A DNA stretch of 64,000 nucleotides from Actinomadura sp. WMMA1423 (GTDB lineage: Bacteria > Actinomycetota > Actinomycetes > Streptosporangiales > Streptosporangiaceae). The translations under genes were made by a program, and so were the position numbers. Under the pieces are notes generated by a model. It worked only from the letters and a program-made list of their open reading frames with translations. It had not been told where the DNA came from and made no database searches. Position 1 is the stretch's first letter; the number at the start of each line of letters is the position of its first letter. The DNA is taken from positions 434,001 through 498,000 of the forward strand of contig NZ_CP041244.1 of NCBI RefSeq assembly GCF_006547145.1, in the 5' to 3' direction. Shown in pieces: positions 40,706 through 49,651 of this stretch.

Positions 40706-42016
40706 ATGCGCGCAGTGAGTACAGCGTTCTACGCTCGTCCTGTGACCAACGACCCTCCACGTGACAGCGCATCAGCCACCGAAGCGTCGTCGCTCCGCAC
40801 TCTCTTCCCTTGGAGCTTCGGAGCGCCCCAGGGCGACCAACTCAAACGGTTCTTGACCGACGGACTGGTGGTGTTCGACACCAACGCTTTGTTCGATGCC
40901 TACCGACTAAATCCGCATGGCCGCTCCGAGTTCCTCCGTACGCTCAGCCTCCTCGGCGATCACTTGTGGGTACCACATCGTGTTGGTGAAGAGTTTTTGA
41001 AGAACCGCCTTACCGTGATCAACGAATGCGCCGGCGCCGTCACCAAGACGACGAACGATATCGGCACATCATTCAACAAGATCAAGAGCGCAATCGAAGA
41101 CTTCGGTGGTCGGCGGAGCCTTAAAAAAGAGCAGATCGACGAGCTCGTTAAAATTCTCAACGAGACTCGACAAAAGATATCTACAAAGATTGGAGAATCC
41201 TATCAGTTCGACCTCAAAGCAGCCGACTGCTCTTCCGAAGACCCTATCCTGTCAGAGCTAGAAAAATTGTTGGCAGGGCGAGTAGGGCCGCCAACTAAGG
41301 ACATACAGAAGGCGCGAGAAGAAGCTGCTTACCGTTATGAGCGCCGCATCCCGCCCGGCTACGGTGATGCATCGAAGCCTGCCGAGCAGGCCATAGGCGA
41401 CTACGTGCTGTGGGTCCAACTGCTCCGCGAGGCCAAGCGTGTTCCACGCCCCGTCCTGTTCGTGACCAACGAGAAGAAGAAGGCGGAGGACTGGGTTATC
41501 CAGCAACCTGGCGGCCGATCACCGCTGCCCCGCCCAGAGTTGTCAGCTGAGCTGTGGGAACACGCTCGCGTTCCGTTCCATATCGTCGACGTTCGCTCGT
41601 TCTTGGAGCTAGCGAACCAATTTATCAACGCCCAGGTCAGCGACGAGACGATCGAGCAAGCATGGACGATTGATCAAGCTCGGGCGACTTCCACTGAGCT
41701 TGATGAACAGGAAACACTTTCGCCTGACCCTAACTCCGAATACGAAGCATTGGTACAGCAATCGGAGCGACTCCTCGGTCGACTGTCTAGGGTACAGAAG
41801 ATCCTCAATGAACACGAGGCGCAACTAGCCGATGCCCATGAAGGCAGCAAACTGGCTTACCGAATAAGCGGAGCCATCGAACGGTATCGACGCATCCAGG
41901 CGAAGTCCACAAAGCAGCTCCACGTACTACACAAACGGATCTCAGTTCTCGAAGATGACTATTGGGCCGAGTCAATAAATTCGCGAACTGACGAGCAAGA
42001 GTCGTTCGACCCTTAG
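40706..42016 (+). CDS. PIN-like domain nuclease (DUF4935 type), inserted cargo gene
   Basis: The ATG at 40706 follows AGGAG. The 436 residues hold an N-terminal PIN fold: Asp58 in LVVFDTNALFDAYR, a VGEEF segment, and RPVLFVTNEKKKAEDW towards the end of the fold, as in PIN_8/DUF4935 proteins. The C-terminal part from about 330 is helical and coiled-coil-like. Such proteins are expected to cleave RNA and are recurrent in phage-defence loci. It lies on the opposite strand within the head-gene row and has distinctly lower GC (many AAA, AAT, TTC codons), so it is a recent arrival. Confidence 0.75.
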   Translation: MRAVSTAFYARPVTNDPPRDSASATEASSLRTLFPWSFGAPQGDQLKRFLTDGLVVFDTNALFDAYRLNPHGRSEFLRTLSLLGDHLWVPHRVGEEFLKNRLTVINECAGAVTKTTNDIGTSFNKIKSAIEDFGGRRSLKKEQIDELVKILNETRQKISTKIGESYQFDLKAADCSSEDPILSELEKLLAGRVGPPTKDIQKAREEAAYRYERRIPPGYGDASKPAEQAIGDYVLWVQLLREAKRVPRPVLFVTNEKKKAEDWVIQQPGGRSPLPRPELSAELWEHARVPFHIVDVRSFLELANQFINAQVSDETIEQAWTIDQARATSTELDEQETLSPDPNSEYEALVQQSERLLGRLSRVQKILNEHEAQLADAHEGSKLAYRISGAIERYRRIQAKSTKQLHVLHKRISVLEDDYWAESINSRTDEQESFDP

Positions 42017-42370
42017 GATCGCGATAGCCCGGTCACTGTATTTCGAGGACTTTCGGGTTCCGCTCTCGGAGATGAGGCGGTTGCGGGAGTAGCCCATCGA
42101 CCCGACGTGGACGCTGGTGAACTGGGATTTTCCGCCGGTCTCGTCGCCGCACTCTCGAATGTAGTGGGCTTGGGCGCAGGTGGCGCGTATGATCGCGGCC
42201 TTGACCTTCGGGTCGGTGGGTAGCTCGTTGGCATCGACGTCGTAGACAGCGCCGATGAGGAGTTCGTCGATGTCCTCGGACGCCTGCTCCAGGTGCCGTT
42301 CGGCACCTGGCCAGACGGGGATGGTGTTGAGGAACTCCGCGAGATCGCCGGTTGTTGCGTACGCAACCAT
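41972..42370 (-). CDS. Head-tail connector protein (gp6-like)
   Basis: The ATG at 42370 overlaps the previous stop. The 132 residues have the helical connector pattern (DLAEFLNTIPVWPGAERHLEQ, DPKVKAAIIRATCAQAHYI). The end (RAIAILRVERLLLVSSRIY) overlaps the PIN gene by 45 bases and departs from the usual connector C-terminus, so the tail of the gene may have been replaced when the PIN gene was inserted. Confidence 0.68.
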   Translation of the reverse strand: MVAYATTGDLAEFLNTIPVWPGAERHLEQASEDIDELLIGAVYDVDANELPTDPKVKAAIIRATCAQAHYIRECGDETGGKSQFTSVHVGSMGYSRNRLISESGTRKSSKYSDRAIAILRVERLLLVSSRIY

Positions 42371-42768
42371 TAGGGGCCTGTCGTGAGGGGCCGGGCCGGG
42401 GCCGGCAGGCGCGCCGGCCTCGCCTCGGGCAGCCTGGTCATCCGGCTCGCGCCCGTAAACGACGGCACGTGGTCCTGGGCCTGCTGGTTGCGGGCGGCAG
42501 CGAGAGCCGCCAGCGCCCGTCGGACGAGCTGGGTGAGCTGTGCGGGCTCGGGGTGCAGGTCGGCCGAGATGATCGGGTCGTAGAACAGCCACTCCCCCAG
42601 CGCGAGGGACCGCACCGACAGGGAGATCCACAGCATCGGCGTCGGCTGCGCCCCGGGCGTCTGCTGGTGGATGATCTGGACCTGGTGGTCGACCTCGCAG
42701 CCGGCCAGCGCCGCGTGCCCCTCGATCACGGCCATGACGACCTGCTCGACGCGGTCGGTGAGCCTCAT
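42370..42768 (-). CDS. Phage head-region hypothetical protein
   Basis: The ATG at 42768 overlaps the stop of the upstream gene by four bases. The 132 residues (RVEQVVMAVIEGHAALAGCE, PMLWISLSVRSLALGEWLFY) are of mixed alpha/beta type with a Pro/Arg-rich C-terminal tail. The stop overlaps the next start (TAATG). The family was not recognised; position suggests a head-related function. Confidence 0.6.
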   Translation of the reverse strand: MRLTDRVEQVVMAVIEGHAALAGCEVDHQVQIIHQQTPGAQPTPMLWISLSVRSLALGEWLFYDPIISADLHPEPAQLTQLVRRALAALAAARNQQAQDHVPSFTGASRMTRLPEARPARLPAPARPLTTGP

Positions 42769-43106
42769 CGCGGCATCTCCAGCAGCACCACGTCGACGCT
42801 GGTGACGGCGGAGAAGTCGACGAACATCGTGTCCTTGCCGCCGGGCTGCTCGTAGTCGTCGTCCCACGGCCCGAAGAACGCCGTCGTGCCGGCGGCGACC
42901 GCGGTGGGCGGCGACGTCACCGACAGGCCCTTGACCTGGCGGCCGATCACGGGGGTGACGTTGATCGAGGAGGCGGAGCCGTTGGTGACCATCAGGAAGC
43001 AGCGGCCGGTGTTCCTGAACGAGACACCGTCGACGGACGGGGTGACCGGCGCCGGGACGACGCCGGTCGCGGTGAGCGCGGTCGCGGTGAGGACGGTACG
43101 GGCCAT
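42765..43106 (-). CDS. Small beta-rich head protein
   Basis: The ATG at 43106 follows CAGGAGG. The 113 residues are almost all beta (FRNTGRCFLMVTNGSASSIN, TFFG-like turns, VDVVLLEMPR). This composition fits a capsid decoration or fibre protein. No closer assignment is possible. Confidence 0.6.
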   Translation of the reverse strand: MARTVLTATALTATGVVPAPVTPSVDGVSFRNTGRCFLMVTNGSASSINVTPVIGRQVKGLSVTSPPTAVAAGTTAFFGPWDDDYEQPGGKDTMFVDFSAVTSVDVVLLEMPR

Positions 43107-43250
43107 GGGAGGGGCCTCCTGAGGCATTCGTGGCCGAACAAGGGGTGTAGGGGTGCCGGGCCCAGCCCGCCGGGCACGAGGCCGGACGGCTCGGGGGTCC
43201 GTGGAGGCGCAGCCTGGTCAGGCCGAGCCCGGCACGTTCAGGGGCTCGCG

Positions 43251-43841
43251 TCAGGAGACGACGACGAGCGGGATCTTCGCGACCGCGGTCTGCGTGCCGG
43301 TCGTGGCGGGGGCGGTGGCGCCCAGCCCGGACCCGAACGTGAACCCGGCCGCCTTCGACCCGGTGTGCACGGTCGCGGTCGAGGCGCGCGCCGCCGCGCC
43401 GGCCAGGGTCTGGACGGTCGCGGCGGCGGCCGCGGTCGCGGCGATGTACCAGCCCGCCGACTTGATCTTCACCGGGCCGCCAGCGAGGGCGAGGCGCTTG
43501 GTGGTGTCGGCGCCCCACGCCGCGTCGACCTGGTCGGCGGTCTGCGCGAGCAGTTCCCCGTCCGGCGAGTAGAGGGCGTGCCACCAGTGCGTGTACGTCG
43601 CGCCGGCGGTGGCGCCGGAGGTGAACGCCAGGTTGGTGACGAGGTCGCCGCGCGCCAGCCAGATCCGCGTGCCGATCGCGACCCCGGTGCCGGTCGCGGT
43701 CAGGTCGGCCGAGGCCGCCCAGATCGGGATGTTGGTGCGCGCGAACGTGGTGTCGCGGTCGATGCCGGGCAGGGCGTTGAACGGGTCGTCGAAGACCGGG
43801 GAGTCGGCGAGGACTCCGGTGTATCGGCCGTGGACCGTCAC
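43251..43841 (-). CDS. Phage head-associated protein, Ala/Thr-rich
   Basis: The GTG at 43841 overlaps the previous stop (GTGA). The 196-residue protein is rich in Ala and Thr (AATAAAAATVQTLAGAAARA) with a THWWHALYSPDGELLAQTAD segment, which suggests a beta-sandwich. It is encoded between the capsid genes and the connector row and may decorate the capsid. The family was not recognised. Confidence 0.6.
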   Translation of the reverse strand: MTVHGRYTGVLADSPVFDDPFNALPGIDRDTTFARTNIPIWAASADLTATGTGVAIGTRIWLARGDLVTNLAFTSGATAGATYTHWWHALYSPDGELLAQTADQVDAAWGADTTKRLALAGGPVKIKSAGWYIAATAAAAATVQTLAGAAARASTATVHTGSKAAGFTFGSGLGATAPATTGTQTAVAKIPLVVVS

Positions 43842-44311
43842 GGGCCGACCTCCCTCTGCTCGTACTGGTCGACGAGCTCGACGAGCTCGTTCTTGGTCTT
43901 GCCGCCCAGCTCCTCGTCGGTGGCGCCGAGCTGCTTGGCGTAGGTGGTCCACGCGGCGACCGGCGCGTTCTTGGCCGGCTTGCGCAGCGGCTCACCCGGG
44001 CCGTCCTCGTCGGTGCCGCTGGGCTTGGCCGTCTCGGCGGCCTTCGCCGCCGCGGCGGTGAGGGCGGAGGCGTCGAAGCCCTCGCCCGTCCCGTCCCCCG
44101 TGGGCTCGTACGGCTCGCCCTGGCGCTGGGCGGCGGCGTCGGCCGGCTTCCCCGCCGACTCCGCCACGGGGGTGATCTTGTAGTCGTGGCGGCGGAAGTA
44201 GGCCAGCTCCGCGCGCTGGTCGCTGGTGACGCGGGCGCGGCCGTCGACGAACGTGACGGCTCCGACCGCGCCGTTGTACCCCTTCAGCGGGGTCTCGACA
44301 TCGAACTGCAT
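43838..44311 (-). CDS. Capsid-region protein with C-terminal HeH/LEM-like motif
   Basis: The 157 residues begin with a small beta region (VTFVDGRARVTSDQRAELAYF), then a disordered Ala/Gly/Asp-rich segment. The last 45 residues (WTTYAKQLGATDEELGGKTK, then NELVELVDQY) resemble the helix-extension-helix motif frequent at the ends of phage head proteins. It directly follows the major capsid gene. Its function is unknown. Confidence 0.6.
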   Translation of the reverse strand: MQFDVETPLKGYNGAVGAVTFVDGRARVTSDQRAELAYFRRHDYKITPVAESAGKPADAAAQRQGEPYEPTGDGTGEGFDASALTAAAAKAAETAKPSGTDEDGPGEPLRKPAKNAPVAAWTTYAKQLGATDEELGGKTKNELVELVDQYEQREVGP

Positions 44312-44314
44312 GGG

Positions 44315-45376
44315 TCAGACCTTCACGTTCCGGAACACGCCGCAGGCCCTGGTGTTCTTGAGCACCGGCGCGACGGGGCCGAACTCGACCTCGCCGGACT
44401 TGACCGCGCCGCTGGTGGTGTAGTCCGGCAGCCACGTCTCGACCAGCGGCACGCCGGCCATGGACGCGCCGTGGAAGGAGTCCATGCCGAAGCACACGGC
44501 GTAGATCTCGGTCAGCCCCGACACGACCGAGCCGCCGCCGGCGCCGTCGGGGTCGCGGGCCTCGATCGGGATGATCGGCGAGGCCCCGTCGAGGCGGTCG
44601 CCGATGTCCACCAGGACCCACGGCCCGTAGGTCTGGATCTGGCGGCCGAGGTCGTCCTTGGACTCGGTGAACTGCCCGGCGCGGCGCGCCATGGACTTGA
44701 TCCGCGTGATGGAGCGGGTGTTGCCGAGGATCGCGCGGACGCCGGGCGGGAGCGCGCCGGGCGCTCCCAGGTCGATCGACCCGACCGTGGACGGGACGAG
44801 GCGGGACAGGAAGTCGTCGAACTCGTCCAGCTTCGTCAGGGCCTTGTCGGCGGTGTCCACCGACGCGGACGTCCAGTCGGTGTACATCGCGGCGCCGCCC
44901 GGGAAGTACTCGGTGGCGGTGCCGGTGAGGGCGCGGTCGAGGCCGTCGAAGCCGTCGACGTCCTCCTGCGTGGCCGGGTCGCCGAGGATGAGCGCCTGCT
45001 GGAACCGCCCGCGGGTGCTTGCGAGCAGCTGCTGCATCTGGAAGTTCACCTCGGTCGTGGCGGGGTTGCCGAGCCGGGCGATGACCCGGTCGATGGTGAC
45101 CGCGCCACCGAGCGGCACGAGGTCCACGCTGAACCGCTGGCGCTTGGCCTGGCCGGGCGTGTACTCGGTGTTCAGCCGGCGGAAGTTCGCCGGGGCGGCC
45201 TCGATCAGCCGCGTGTAGGCGTAGGTGAGGGACGAGCCGCCGCCGGTGCCGGGCGTGACCGTGTCGTCCCAGACCATCTGGTCCAGCAGCCACGAGTAGC
45301 GCCGGAAGTTGTCGATGACCATGTAGTTGACGTCGGCGTCCGCGTTCACCTGCGCCTGGGCGAGGGTTACGGGCAC
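44315..45376 (-). CDS. Major capsid protein (HK97 fold)
   Basis: The 353-residue protein follows the scaffold gene and has the expected pattern: an N-terminal arm, DLVPLGGAVTIDRVIARLG in the E-loop and spine region, and a C-terminal ARDPDGAGGGSVVSGLTEIY, then CFGMDSFHGASM. Size, position and similarity of segments to actinophage capsid proteins support the call. A protease gene was not seen near it, so maturation may rely on a separate scaffold. Confidence 0.85.
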   Translation of the reverse strand: MPVTLAQAQVNADADVNYMVIDNFRRYSWLLDQMVWDDTVTPGTGGGSSLTYAYTRLIEAAPANFRRLNTEYTPGQAKRQRFSVDLVPLGGAVTIDRVIARLGNPATTEVNFQMQQLLASTRGRFQQALILGDPATQEDVDGFDGLDRALTGTATEYFPGGAAMYTDWTSASVDTADKALTKLDEFDDFLSRLVPSTVGSIDLGAPGALPPGVRAILGNTRSITRIKSMARRAGQFTESKDDLGRQIQTYGPWVLVDIGDRLDGASPIIPIEARDPDGAGGGSVVSGLTEIYAVCFGMDSFHGASMAGVPLVETWLPDYTTSGAVKSGEVEFGPVAPVLKNTRACGVFRNVKV

Positions 45377-45430
45377 GGTGTTCTCCTTCGGTTCACAGGC
45401 CAGGCGTTCGCGCGCCCCCGGAGGTGGGGG

Positions 45431-46360
45431 CTACTTGCCCTGGCTGTAGTGCTTGTTGAGGGCCTCGCTCATGGAGGCGGGCCGCCTGCGTGCCGGCTTG
45501 GCGCCGGTGTTCATCTCGCCGCCGGAGCGGTCCGCGCCGCGCGGCTTGGCCTTGCGGAGCCGGTCGTTCTTGTCGACGGCGGTCTTGATCGCCTCGGCGA
45601 TCTTTTCGCTGAAGTCGTCGGCGTCCGGGTCCAGCCCGGCGACGCTCTTCAGGAATCGGGCGCTGTCCAGCAGCGCCCGCGGGTTGCCGTCGTGGTCGTC
45701 GGCCGCGAGGTACACCGCCAGCTGCGTTGCCGCGTCGCGGTGCTTGTCCATGTAGGTGTCGGCGCGCTTGCGTTCGTTCTCGGTTTCGGTGTTCGCCGCC
45801 TCCAGCCGGGTGGTGAGGTCCTTGGCGACCTCTTCCGGGGAGGGCGGGGTGTCGTCCTTCTTCAGGCCGAGGGCCTTGGCCAGGGCGTCCATCTGCTTGG
45901 CCTGCGCGGCCTGGATGTCGTCGAGCTGCTTTTGCAGCGCGGCCTGGCCCTTCTCCGCCTGCTGCCGCTTGGTCCGCTCCTGCTTGTAGTCCTCGCGGAT
46001 CGCGGCGACGGTGCGGGCGGTCTTGTCCGGGTCGCTGCGGCGGTTGCGGCGCCGGCCCGTGTCCCGGTCCTTGCCGGCGCGGTCGTCGTCGTTGCCGTCG
46101 TCGTCCGGGTCGTCCCGGTCCGCGTCGCCGTCATCGTCGTCGTCCTGGCCTTCGCCATTGCCGCCGCCCTGGCCGCCGGTGTCGCGGTCGTCCTGGCCGC
46201 TGTTGTCATCCTGGCCGCCGCCGTCGTCCTCCGCGCCGCCCAGGACCGGCCACACGATCCGGCCGGAGGGCAGTACGCCGACCGCACGGAGCCCGGTGCG
46301 GTCGTGGATGGGCAGGGCCGACACGTCCGGCAGGGTGACCGCCGTGGTGGTGGTGTTCAT
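45431..46360 (-). CDS. Scaffold protein
   Basis: The ATG at 46360 follows GGAGG. The 309 residues have a Gly/Asp-rich acidic, probably disordered stretch (about 45-95, DDDDDGDADRDDPDD type), a long coiled coil (EDYKQERTKRQQAEKGQAAL, then KQLDDIQAAQAK) and a basic C-terminus. A highly charged helical protein directly upstream of the capsid gene is typical for phage scaffolds. Confidence 0.8.
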   Translation of the reverse strand: MNTTTTAVTLPDVSALPIHDRTGLRAVGVLPSGRIVWPVLGGAEDDGGGQDDNSGQDDRDTGGQGGGNGEGQDDDDDGDADRDDPDDDGNDDDRAGKDRDTGRRRNRRSDPDKTARTVAAIREDYKQERTKRQQAEKGQAALQKQLDDIQAAQAKQMDALAKALGLKKDDTPPSPEEVAKDLTTRLEAANTETENERKRADTYMDKHRDAATQLAVYLAADDHDGNPRALLDSARFLKSVAGLDPDADDFSEKIAEAIKTAVDKNDRLRKAKPRGADRSGGEMNTGAKPARRRPASMSEALNKHYSQGK

Positions 46361-46427
46361 GCAGGGATGCCTCCAGGGCACGCGAGACACCGGCCCGCGC
46401 CAGTCGGGCCTGTCTCTGGATGGGGTT

Positions 46428-46450
46428 CGGGGCCGCGCCAGGCGGCCCCG
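46428..46450 (-). terminator. Hairpin between portal and scaffold genes
   Basis: A perfect 9-bp stem (CGGGGCCGC) with a GCCAG loop lies between the two genes, without a T-tract. It could reduce read-through or define a processing site. Confidence 0.5.
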
Positions 46451-46463
46451 CTTTCCGGGGAGT

Positions 46464-48077
46464 TCAGGCTCGGGAGCCTGCGGGTTCGGGGTCGTCCTCG
46501 CCGCCGGTGTGCCGGGCGGGCGCGGGGCGGCGGGGCGGGGCGTCGCCGGCGTCGCGGGCGGCGGGGAGCTGGTCAAGCGGCGAGGGCACCTCGGCCTTGA
46601 TCCGCTCGACCTCCTGCAGCACGCGGGGCTCGTCCCAGTCGGGGTGGACCATCTCCACCCGCGTCCGCAGTGACACGGCGCGGGCGGACACCAGCAGGGA
46701 CACCGTCTGTGCAGTGTCGGCGGGGTCGGGGGTGATGCCGGGCGCCCACTCGATGCTCGGAGGCTGGGGGCGCAGTCCGCGCCGCTCGAACACGCTCTCC
46801 TCGATGGCGAGCATCGTGTGGTTCATGTGCGCGAGGACCGGCCGCACATAGTTGATCTTGTGGGCTTTGGTCTGGAACGACTGTTCCTTGCGGGCCTGGA
46901 CCTCGGTCGCGGTCAGCGCCGTGTCGGCCACCAGCCCGAACGACTGGGCCGAGTAGCCGGCGGACCGGACGATCGTCTCCAGCAGCGACTGCGTGGTGTC
47001 CTGGTGCTCCTGCACCCGAATCGCGAACTGGACCTCGTTGATCAGCTGCTGCCCCGACATCGGGGGGATCTCGACCGGCGTGAACACCTCGCGGTCCAAG
47101 TCGAGGTAGGCGCCCTGTCCGCGGCCCTCCGATTCGAGCAGCGCCCGGTCGGCCATGATGCGGGCCTTGCCGAGCCGGATGTCGCGCATCCAACTCGTCC
47201 ACGCCTCGTCCAGGGCGTCCATGAACGGCTCGACACCCTGGTAGTCCGACCGGCCCAGGCTCACGCCCTCCGGCAGGTTCCGCCAGATCCGGTTGGGTCT
47301 GATGTTCGGGATGTAGCCGACGGTCAGCAGGTCGATGCCGGTCGGGATCGCGTCGCCGTCCTCGACCAGGCCGGCGAGCGGTGCGGTGTCCCCGTAGTCG
47401 CCGAGCGACGCGAGCCTGCCGAGGCTGGTGGGGGTGCCCTCGTACACCTGGTGGCGGATCACGCCCGGCTCGTGGGTCTCCAGGTGCCGGACGACGCTCT
47501 GCTGCCCGTCGTCGGCGATCACCGTCCAGAACTGCACCTTCCGCAGCCGCCCGTACCGGAAGGTCGGGATGGCGCAGTCGGGCTGGACGACGCTGAGCCA
47601 GGGCTGGTCGGCGATGTCTCGGTCCCAGGACGTCCGCAGGTAGACGCCGCCGAGCGCGGATGCGGTCTCGGCCGCCTCGCGGAGGGTGGCCTGCATCCCG
47701 TCGTCCTGGAACTCCTGGAGCCGCTCCGTGGTCGCTGCATGATCGGTCTTGAGCGTGAGGGGGTCAGCGAACAGCAGGTTCGCGCTGACGACGGCGATGT
47801 CCGAGGCGATCGGCATGTGCAGCTTGGACCGCGTCTCTCCTTCGGGAGTGGGGCGGCCCCAGAACATCCGGGCGAGCGCCCCGACGATGCCTCCCCGGTA
47901 CTGAGATGGCCGGTTCAGGGGGCGGCGGCGCGGCCAGTTCGGCGGCCGGACCGCGGCCGCGCCGGTTCCGCCGTACACGTACTCGAGGTCGTCCGGTTCC
48001 CCGGTCCACCACGCGGACCAAATGGCCATGCGGTCGTGGACGGGCACCAGCTCGGGAGGCGGCCACACGTCGGGCAT
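46464..48077 (-). CDS. Portal protein
   Basis: The 537-residue protein is of portal size and resembles the SPP1 gp6-like class: YRGGIVGALARMFWGRPTPE, DIAVVSANLLFADPL, LEEAWTSWMRD-like wing segments, and ALTATEVQARKEQSFQTKA in the stem and crown region. The C-terminus is Pro/Arg-rich and disordered. It follows the terminase genes in transcription order, separated by the DUF3800 cargo gene. It would form the dodecameric DNA gate. Confidence 0.86.
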   Translation of the reverse strand: MPDVWPPPELVPVHDRMAIWSAWWTGEPDDLEYVYGGTGAAAVRPPNWPRRRPLNRPSQYRGGIVGALARMFWGRPTPEGETRSKLHMPIASDIAVVSANLLFADPLTLKTDHAATTERLQEFQDDGMQATLREAAETASALGGVYLRTSWDRDIADQPWLSVVQPDCAIPTFRYGRLRKVQFWTVIADDGQQSVVRHLETHEPGVIRHQVYEGTPTSLGRLASLGDYGDTAPLAGLVEDGDAIPTGIDLLTVGYIPNIRPNRIWRNLPEGVSLGRSDYQGVEPFMDALDEAWTSWMRDIRLGKARIMADRALLESEGRGQGAYLDLDREVFTPVEIPPMSGQQLINEVQFAIRVQEHQDTTQSLLETIVRSAGYSAQSFGLVADTALTATEVQARKEQSFQTKAHKINYVRPVLAHMNHTMLAIEESVFERRGLRPQPPSIEWAPGITPDPADTAQTVSLLVSARAVSLRTRVEMVHPDWDEPRVLQEVERIKAEVPSPLDQLPAARDAGDAPPRRPAPARHTGGEDDPEPAGSRA

Positions 48078-48135
48078 GCGAGATCAGGCCCCCTTTCGTA
48101 GCTCGGGGCCTGGTGAGGCCGCAAGGGTTCAGCGG

Positions 48136-48450
48136 GTGGCGCGATTCCGCAGGTGGCATCGGCGCGAGCTGCTGCGCGGGCTGGCGGATGCGTTGTCTGG
48201 GTCGGCTGTGCGTACCCCCATCGCTCGACGAGGGCCCGCCCCGTGCCTCGTCTGCTGGGAGGTCTTCGTCAGGCTTAGCGGGGCAGCAGTCCCCGGCATG
48301 TTCCCCGGTCCCCCAGGCGAGCGCTACCGGGTTGCCGTTGCCTGGATTCAGGACATCCGATTCACGATCCGAAGTTCACAAGATCGCGACACGCCGACGC
48401 GACCAGGAATTTTACACGCTGTCGCGTGTTCGATTGCGGACGCTGTGTAA
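48136..48450 (+). CDS. Small hypothetical protein, doubtful
   Basis: A GTG at 48136 with AAGGG eight bases upstream opens 104 codons (VARFRRWHRRELLRGLADAL; CLVCWEVFVRL). Coding bias is modest and no family was recognised. It lies before the DUF3800 cargo gene on the same strand and might belong to the same insertion. The inverted repeat at 48414 is inside it, which weakens the call. Confidence 0.3.
   Translation: MARFRRWHRRELLRGLADALSGSAVRTPIARRGPAPCLVCWEVFVRLSGAAVPGMFPGPPGERYRVAVAWIQDIRFTIRSSQDRDTPTRPGILHAVACSIADAV
48414..48429. promoter_or_regulatory. Inverted repeat ACACGC-TGTC-GCGTGT
   Basis: A perfect 6-bp inverted repeat with a four-base spacer in the region before the DUF3800 gene. 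Confidence 0.35.
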
Positions 48451-48535
48451 CGGACAGTCGCTCCATGCACTGGACACGCCCACTTGCAGCCCTGACTCAG
48501 GGCGGTAAGTCCGGTTTGTTCCTGCTCAGATGAGT

Positions 48536-48550
48536 GTTACCTGCGGTAAC
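48536..48550. promoter_or_regulatory. Operator-like palindrome before the DUF3800 gene
   Basis: GTTACC and GGTAAC flank TGC, about 90 bases before the gene start; a related GGTAAG follows at 48558. A small dimeric regulator could bind here. Confidence 0.45.
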
Positions 48551-48642
48551 GCTCCGTGGTAAGTAAGTGGGGGCCGTCGCGGGGGACGTGGAATGATCGA
48601 TGCGCTGAAAAGCGAGGGCACGATCAAGCAGGTGAGCATCCC

Positions 48643-49413
48643 ATGCACACGACGGCACAAGACCCCGTCGCGCCCCAGGGGCGAACGCTTGCGTTCATGG
48701 ACGAGGCTGGACAGCGATCCCGGACCCCCAAGTCCAGCGACCACTTCGTCATGTCCGCGGTCATCATCGATGACGAGCATCTGGCCGAGGCCTCTGACTG
48801 CCTCGCCAAGCTCCGAGTGGATCTCGGGCGACGTCCTGACGATCACCTCACCTGGAAGAACCTCCGCGGGCACTCGCTACGTCTGCACGCCTCGCAGGTC
48901 CTCGGCCAGCAGCCGTGGCTCACCATCTCCAGCGTGGTCGTGTGCAAGCGGCACATCACGCAAGGCATCGAAGGGATCGATGACGATCTCGCCTACCTGT
49001 ACACGGTGCGCTACTTGCTGGAGCGTCTCTCCTGGCATGCTCGGGACCGGAGTCGGCAGTCGTCCTACACCCTCGCGCACGTGATCCGGTTCAGGATGGA
49101 AAAGCTGCGCGAGTATGAACGGCTGCTGCGAGCGGATCCGGACTGCAAGATCGCCTGGACGGCGCTCGACCCTCGCGGCGGGCAGCTCGACCAGCCGCAG
49201 CGCTTGGAGTTCCTCCAGCTGGCGGATCTAGCGGCGTCTGCCACCTTCGCTGCCTTCGAGCCCGATCACTACGGCAACACAGAACGCCGCTACCTGGAGA
49301 ACTTCTCAGAGCGTCTCTACCGCCGAGGCGAGAACTTGACGTCATACGGGCTCAAGATGCACCCGTGGTGCTCAAGCACGAAGGCCGCCTACCCGTGGGT
49401 GGCGGCCCTCTGA
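48643..49413 (+). CDS. DUF3800-domain protein, inserted cargo gene
   Basis: The ATG at 48643 follows GGTGAG. The 256 residues match DUF3800: TLAFMDEAGQRSRTPKSSDHF at the start with the family Asp-Glu pair, VMSAVIIDD, the DHLTWKNLRG block, and LEFLQLADLAASATF near the end. The family has an RNase H-like fold and unknown activity; it is common on phages and islands. The gene is on the opposite strand between portal and large terminase, like the PIN gene at 40.7 kb, so a host-benefit role is inferred. Confidence 0.78.
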   Translation: MHTTAQDPVAPQGRTLAFMDEAGQRSRTPKSSDHFVMSAVIIDDEHLAEASDCLAKLRVDLGRRPDDHLTWKNLRGHSLRLHASQVLGQQPWLTISSVVVCKRHITQGIEGIDDDLAYLYTVRYLLERLSWHARDRSRQSSYTLAHVIRFRMEKLREYERLLRADPDCKIAWTALDPRGGQLDQPQRLEFLQLADLAASATFAAFEPDHYGNTERRYLENFSERLYRRGENLTSYGLKMHPWCSSTKAAYPWVAAL

Positions 49414-49651
49414 GCACGTCGGCCGGCTTAAGCCGCTCTCGCGGGTGCCAGTGTTTCCAGTGGCAGACGACCGCCCGTGCATAACTAGGTTCTACCAAAC
49501 AACCCCGACAGTCAACGCTAGTGAAGCGTTTCACGTAGCCCAAAGTGACTACATCTTTTGACCTTCCTGGGTCTACCGTCCCACGGCCCAAGTTCTGACC
49601 GAAGTACGCCAGCGACCTTAACCTTCCGCTGAACTCTCCCCCACGCCCCGT

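Noticed and set aside
42370..43995. Single 541-codon minus-strand protein
   Set aside because: It is a frame that joins the antisense phase of two genes to the real C-terminal gene at 42370-42768; three separate overlapping genes explain the region better.
44186..46600. Plus-strand frame of 804 codons opposite capsid and scaffold genes
   Set aside because: Same reason; the minus strand carries recognisable capsid and scaffold proteins with ribosome binding sites.
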